Shown: piece after piece, positions 60,701-64,000 of the stretch
Position numbering within the stretch: position 1 is the first letter of the stretch
Layout of the letters: the number at the start of each line of letters is the position of its first letter
From: G965207125 sp965207125
GTDB taxonomy: Bacteria; Pseudomonadota; Alphaproteobacteria; Puniceispirillales; UBA1172
Length of the DNA stretch: 64,000 nt
Assembly (NCBI GenBank): GCA_965207125.1
Contig: OZ242263.1
Location: forward strand, 744,001 to 808,000
Direction of reading: 5' to 3'
The notes under the pieces: generated by a model
The model's database searches: none
The model's input: the letters and a program-made list of their open reading frames with translations, nothing else
Told to the model about the DNA's origin: nothing
Program-made: the position numbers and the translations under genes

Positions 60701-61987
60701 AGTCGGCGCGCGATTAAGCATCACGGGGTGTTCACGGATAACCTCTTCAAGAATATCCCAGACTTCGGGTCTTTCTTTTTCGACCATCCTTTTGGCCGCC
60801 TTGATCGTGGTCGCCATGCCATACATTTCAAGCCTCGAATAGATGAAAGGCTTGAACAATTCGAGCGCCATCTGTTTCGGCAACCCGCATTGGTGAAGTT
60901 TAAGTTCTGGGCCAACCACGATAACTGACCGGCCTGAATAATCGACACGCTTGCCAAGCAAATTCTGGCGAAAACGCCCTTGCTTGCCTTTCAACATATC
61001 CGAAAGCGACCTTAAGGGGCGTTTGTTCGTGCCAGTAATCACCCGGCCGCGCCGTCCGTTATCGAACAACGCATCGACGGATTCCTGCAACATCCGCTTT
61101 TCGTTGCGGATAATAATATCAGGCGCGCGCAAATCTATCAGCCGTCTTAAACGGTTATTACGGTTAATCACCCGGCGGTAAAGATCATTCAGATCTGACG
61201 TCGCAAAACGACCGCCATCAAGCGGCACAAGAGGGCGCAATTCCGGTGGAATCACCGGTATCACATCCAAGATCATCCATTCAGGCCGACATCCAGATTC
61301 ACTAAATGCCTCGATGAGACCCAGTCTTTTAACCAGTTTTTTGCGCTTGGCTTCAGAACCGGTTTCAGACAATTCTTGCTTGATTGTCACGCGTTCTTCA
61401 TCAAGATCAAGATTTTCAAGAATCGTCTTGATTGCGCCCGCGCCGATATCGACTTCGAAAGCCTCATCACCGTATTCATCCAGCGCAGCATAATAATCGG
61501 TTTCAGTCAGCAGTTGCCCTTTGGCGAGCGATGTTAGCCCGGGCTCGATGACAATGAATTGTTCAAAATACAGAACCCGCTCAAGATCCTTAAGCGTCAT
61601 ATCTGCTAGTAAGCCTATTCTCGATGGTAGAGACTTCAGAAACCAGATATGAGCCACTGGCGAAGCCAGTTCTATATGCCCCATACGCTCGCGTCGCACC
61701 TTGGATAAGGTCACCTCGACGCCGCATTTTTCACAGACAATCCCGCGATATTTCATCCGCTTATATTTGCCGCAAAGACATTCATAATCCCGGACTGGTC
61801 CGAAAATCCGCGAACAGAAAAGACCATCACGTTCGGGCTTGAAGGTCCGGTAATTGATCGTCTCAGGCTTTTTTATCTCGCCGAAGGACCATGAGCGAAT
61901 TCGTTCAGGCGCTGCGATTGAAACCCTGATCTTATCAAAACTCTGCGAGCGTTGCGGTTGCTCAAACGGGTTTATCATCTCATTCAT
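57767..61987 (-). CDS. rpoC: DNA-directed RNA polymerase beta' subunit
   Basis: Beta' forms the active-site side of the polymerase clamp. The catalytic magnesium motif is NADFDGDQMAVH. The N-terminal zinc ribbon is CLCGKYKRMKYRGIVCEKCG; a second zinc site has CMSKVGVCATCYGRDLARG. The bridge helix and trigger-loop region (GARGSATQIKQLAGMRGLMA; GEPGTQLTMRTFHIGGAA) are intact. At 1406 residues it has normal alphaproteobacterial length; the C-terminal tail is Glu/Ala-rich. It starts 9 bp after rpoB. Confidence 0.98.
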   Translation of the reverse strand: MNEMINPFEQPQRSQSFDKIRVSIAAPERIRSWSFGEIKKPETINYRTFKPERDGLFCSRIFGPVRDYECLCGKYKRMKYRGIVCEKCGVEVTLSKVRRERMGHIELASPVAHIWFLKSLPSRIGLLADMTLKDLERVLYFEQFIVIEPGLTSLAKGQLLTETDYYAALDEYGDEAFEVDIGAGAIKTILENLDLDEERVTIKQELSETGSEAKRKKLVKRLGLIEAFSESGCRPEWMILDVIPVIPPELRPLVPLDGGRFATSDLNDLYRRVINRNNRLRRLIDLRAPDIIIRNEKRMLQESVDALFDNGRRGRVITGTNKRPLRSLSDMLKGKQGRFRQNLLGKRVDYSGRSVIVVGPELKLHQCGLPKQMALELFKPFIYSRLEMYGMATTIKAAKRMVEKERPEVWDILEEVIREHPVMLNRAPTLHRLGIQAFEPVLIEGKAIQLHPLVCTAFNADFDGDQMAVHVPLSLEAQIEARVLMMSTNNILSPANGKPIIVPSQDIILGLYYMTLMRDGEKGEGMIFANSGEALLAYDAGCVSLHAKVRVRLETWHEGERVKKVVETTPGRAQLANILPHNAAVPFEVVNKLMTKKEITNVIDHVYRYCGQKDTVIFCDHLMSSGFKKACEAGISFGIDDLNTPKEKAGYVEEAEAAVKGFERQYQDGLITQGEKYNKVVDVWSRCTDRVADEMMKVISTEKVGEPVNSVWMMAHSGARGSATQIKQLAGMRGLMAKPSGEIIETPIISSFKEGLNVLEYFNSTHGARKGLADTALKTANSGYLTRRLVDVAQDSIITEYDCGSGNGLTVRAVISEGEVVDSLGERILGRSAVEDIKKLSDDSVIVKSGEIITEEHADLIEKEAIDSVHIRSVLKCMSKVGVCATCYGRDLARGTSVNIGEAVGVIAAQSIGEPGTQLTMRTFHIGGAAQRGAEQSSIEAMIDGKIKLVDASLVTAPDGNRVVMNRNSELILLDAQDRERSKYRLQYGARLFIKNGDKVKAGAKLAEWDPYTMPIVSEVKGVVNYIDLVDGVSMREVTDEITGISSREVIDWKSMTKGKDLRPRLTMRDDKGEVITLSNGLEARYFLSVNAILSVESGATVNAGEVLARIPRESSKTRDITGGLPRVAELFEARMPKDYAIMSEIEGQVEFGADYKTKRRVRVNPVGDDQDAAEYMIPKGKMLAVQEGDMVRRGDLLLDGNPVPHDILNILGVEALAEYLVNEIQDVYRLQGVKINDKHIEVIVRQMLQKVEIKDAGGTTLLVGAQMDRSEFDEVNTAARAEGVAEAQGLPVLLGITKGSLQTRSFISAASFQETTRVLTEAAVSGKEDNLTGLKENVIVGRLIPAGTGSVMAQLKSVAYARDKTLEAERAVAEAELAAEMERKQIEEAAEALGEFQEEAPIGTE

Positions 61988-61996
61988 AACAATGTC

Positions 61997-64000
61997 CTAC
62001 TCTTGATATTCGCTTGAATGCAGGTCAACGTTAAGCCCCAGCGAGCGCAACTCTTTAACCAACACATTGAAACTTTCGGGAATCCCAGCATCGAAATCAT
62101 CATCACCCCGGATAATCGCCTCATAGACTTTAGTGCGCCCTGTTACATCATCCGATTTGACCGTCAGCATTTCCTGCAAAGTGTAAGCCGCGCCGTAAGC
62201 TTCCAACGCCCAGACTTCCATCTCGCCGAAACGCTGGCCGCCAAACTGCGCCTTACCCCCTAGCGGTTGCTGGGTTACCAGCGAATAAGGACCGATCGAG
62301 CGCGCATGAATCTTATCATCCACCAGATGATGCAGTTTCAGCATATAAATATACCCCACCGTAACCGGACGATCGAACACCTCCCCGGTGCGCCCATCGG
62401 TTAACCATTCCTGTCCGGTTTCACTCAGCCCCGCATGTTTTAACAAACGCCGCACATCCGCTTCTCTGGCCCCGTCAAAAACTGGCGTCGCCATTGGCAC
62501 GCCGCGCCGCAACAGATCAGATTGCTTGATGAGCTGGTCATCATTCATCGCCGCGAAAACTTGATCATATTCGTCTTTGGTATAGGCGGATTTGAGTTCA
62601 TCCTTGAGCTTGCTATATTTGCCGCTTCTCGCCGCTTCTTCAGCGGCTTTACCGATCTTTTTGCCAAGCCCCGCCGAGGCCCAGCCAAGATGTGTTTCCA
62701 GAATCTGTCCCACATTCATCCGTGACGGAACACCCAAAGGATTAAGCACAACATCAACCGGCGTGCCATCTTCGAGATACGGCATATCCTCAACTGGAAG
62801 AATTCTTGAAATAACGCCTTTATTGCCATGCCGCCCCGCCATTTTATCGCCGGGCTGAATCTTGTGCTTCACCGCAACGAAGACTTTGACCATCTTCATC
62901 ACGCCTGGCATCATTTCATCGCCGCGCTGGAGTTTTTCGACCTTATCATCAAACCGCTCGACGAGTTTATCCAAGGATGTTTGGAAATTGATCGTCTGTG
63001 CTTCGATCATTTTTTGAGCCTTGTTGCTCTTGACGGCGATCTCGCCCCATTGTGTGCGCCGCAACCCATCGAGCATCTCTGCGGTGATTTTCGTTCCGGC
63101 TTTAACTTCTGCTGGCCCTGAAGCAACAACCTGATTGGTCAGTATATCGCGCATTCGCCCATAAAAGCCGCGCTCCAAAATTGCTCTTTCATCATCACGG
63201 TCTTTGGCAAGATGCTCTATCTCATCATGCTCGATCGCTCGTGAACGTTCATCTTTGTCAACACCGCGCCTTGAAAACGGCCGTACTTCGACAACAGTCC
63301 CCGCCCCGCCCGGAGGCACACGCAATGACGAGTCACGCACGTCTGAAGCTTTTTCACCGAAAATTGCCCGCAACAGTTTTTCCTCGGGGGTCATCGGCGA
63401 CTCGCCCTTCGGCGTCACTTTGCCCACCAGAATATCGCCCGCATTAACATCCGCACCGACATAAATCATCCCCGCTTCATCGAGGTTTTTCAGTGCTTCC
63501 TCACCGACATTCGGAATATCTCTGGTGATTTCCTCCATCCCAAGCTTGGTATCCCGCGCCATGATCTCGTATTGCTCGATGTGAATCGAGGTAAAAACGT
63601 CATCACGCACCATGCGTTCAGAAATGAGTATAGAATCTTCAAAATTATAGCCATTCCACGGCATGAACGCGACCAGCACATTTCGCCCAAGCGCCAATTC
63701 ACCATCTTCAGTGGAAGGTCCGTCCGCCAGAATATCACCCGCCGCTACTTCATCACCAACCTGCACAAGAGGGCGCTGGGTGATGCAGGTATTCTGATTA
63801 GAGCGTTGGAATTTCAACAGAGAATAAATATCCACCGGCGAGACATCATGGACGGAATTTTCAGTCGCCCTAACCACGATTCGCGTAGCGTCGACCTGAT
63901 CGATAACTCCGCTACGTCGAGCAATGATTGTCACGCCCGAATCCCGTGCGACCACCGATTCCATTCCCGTGCCCACAAGCGGGGCTTCGGCTTTCATCAA
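61997..64000 (-). CDS. rpoB: DNA-directed RNA polymerase beta subunit (3' part)
   Basis: The C-terminal 667 residues of beta; the 5' half lies beyond the window's right edge. ALGRNVLVAFMPWNGYNFED, the KMAGRHGNKGVISRILPVED active-site segment and VDVVLNPLGVPSRMNVGQIL are diagnostic, as is the end FNVLVKELRSLGLNVDL. The rifampicin-binding region would lie upstream of this window. No frameshift is seen. Confidence 0.98.
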   Translation of the reverse strand: MMKAEAPLVGTGMESVVARDSGVTIIARRSGVIDQVDATRIVVRATENSVHDVSPVDIYSLLKFQRSNQNTCITQRPLVQVGDEVAAGDILADGPSTEDGELALGRNVLVAFMPWNGYNFEDSILISERMVRDDVFTSIHIEQYEIMARDTKLGMEEITRDIPNVGEEALKNLDEAGMIYVGADVNAGDILVGKVTPKGESPMTPEEKLLRAIFGEKASDVRDSSLRVPPGGAGTVVEVRPFSRRGVDKDERSRAIEHDEIEHLAKDRDDERAILERGFYGRMRDILTNQVVASGPAEVKAGTKITAEMLDGLRRTQWGEIAVKSNKAQKMIEAQTINFQTSLDKLVERFDDKVEKLQRGDEMMPGVMKMVKVFVAVKHKIQPGDKMAGRHGNKGVISRILPVEDMPYLEDGTPVDVVLNPLGVPSRMNVGQILETHLGWASAGLGKKIGKAAEEAARSGKYSKLKDELKSAYTKDEYDQVFAAMNDDQLIKQSDLLRRGVPMATPVFDGAREADVRRLLKHAGLSETGQEWLTDGRTGEVFDRPVTVGYIYMLKLHHLVDDKIHARSIGPYSLVTQQPLGGKAQFGGQRFGEMEVWALEAYGAAYTLQEMLTVKSDDVTGRTKVYEAIIRGDDDFDAGIPESFNVLVKELRSLGLNVDLHSSEYQE

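Overview
This window looks like chromosomal DNA from an alphaproteobacterium. Support comes from the complete str/S10/spc/alpha ribosomal-protein and RNA-polymerase block with alphaproteobacterial-type members, the F1-ATPase chaperone ATP12, the neighbourhood rarA-crcB-rluC-ATP12-pccB-pccA, and an FPR-type ferredoxin-NADP reductase. I cannot place the genus from sequence alone.

Bases 1-17.7 kb are an accessory, defence-rich and heavily decayed region that ends at a tRNA-Leu(GAG) gene. It holds a Sel1-repeat membrane protein, an apparently housekeeping ferredoxin-NADP reductase, a truncated cytosine methyltransferase followed by an unrecognised protein and a DUF6339 protein, and two separate remnants of a type ISP restriction enzyme. 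The ISP remnants share a 417-419 bp direct repeat that brackets a type III-like restriction-modification pair (res intact, mod frameshifted). Next comes a large, visibly A+T-rich gene of 1257 codons. I read it as a restriction-endonuclease-like nuclease, TPR-like helices, a GreA/B C-terminal-like fold and a PIN-like nuclease in one chain. This is the best candidate here for an under-described defence system. A second, imperfect direct repeat of about 70 bp (6732 and 17531) encloses the type III genes, one ISP remnant and this gene.

Bases 18-28.8 kb are mostly housekeeping: a methyltransferase, lipB, propionyl-CoA carboxylase (pccA, pccB), ATP12, an RluC-type pseudouridine synthase, the fluoride channel crcB and rarA. 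A frameshifted Fic gene sits between lipB and a small HEPN-like gene. It has a striking set of five promoter-proximal repeats, and it is flanked by two imperfect copies of the HEPN-like gene's 3' end.

Bases 28.85-38.44 kb are a second accessory insert. A DNA methyltransferase-HNH gene appears to have been split: its 5' part lies at 38.1-38.4 kb and its HNH 3' part at 28.85-29.16 kb, both on the minus strand. Between them are a 2556-residue VCBS/cadherin-like/RTX-like surface or secreted protein built on six copies of a module of about 200 residues, plus broken pieces of a DUF6876 gene, an ssb gene and a Sel1 gene.

Bases 38.5-64 kb are the minus-strand information-processing block, in transcription order rpoB (partial), rpoC, rpsL, rpsG, fusA, tuf, the S10 and spc clusters with secY and adk, rpsM, rpsK, rpoA and rplQ. 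It ends at a strong intrinsic terminator at 38469-38490. The block is canonical except for a lipoprotein gene, with a tandem 181-bp duplication, inserted between rpoA and rplQ.
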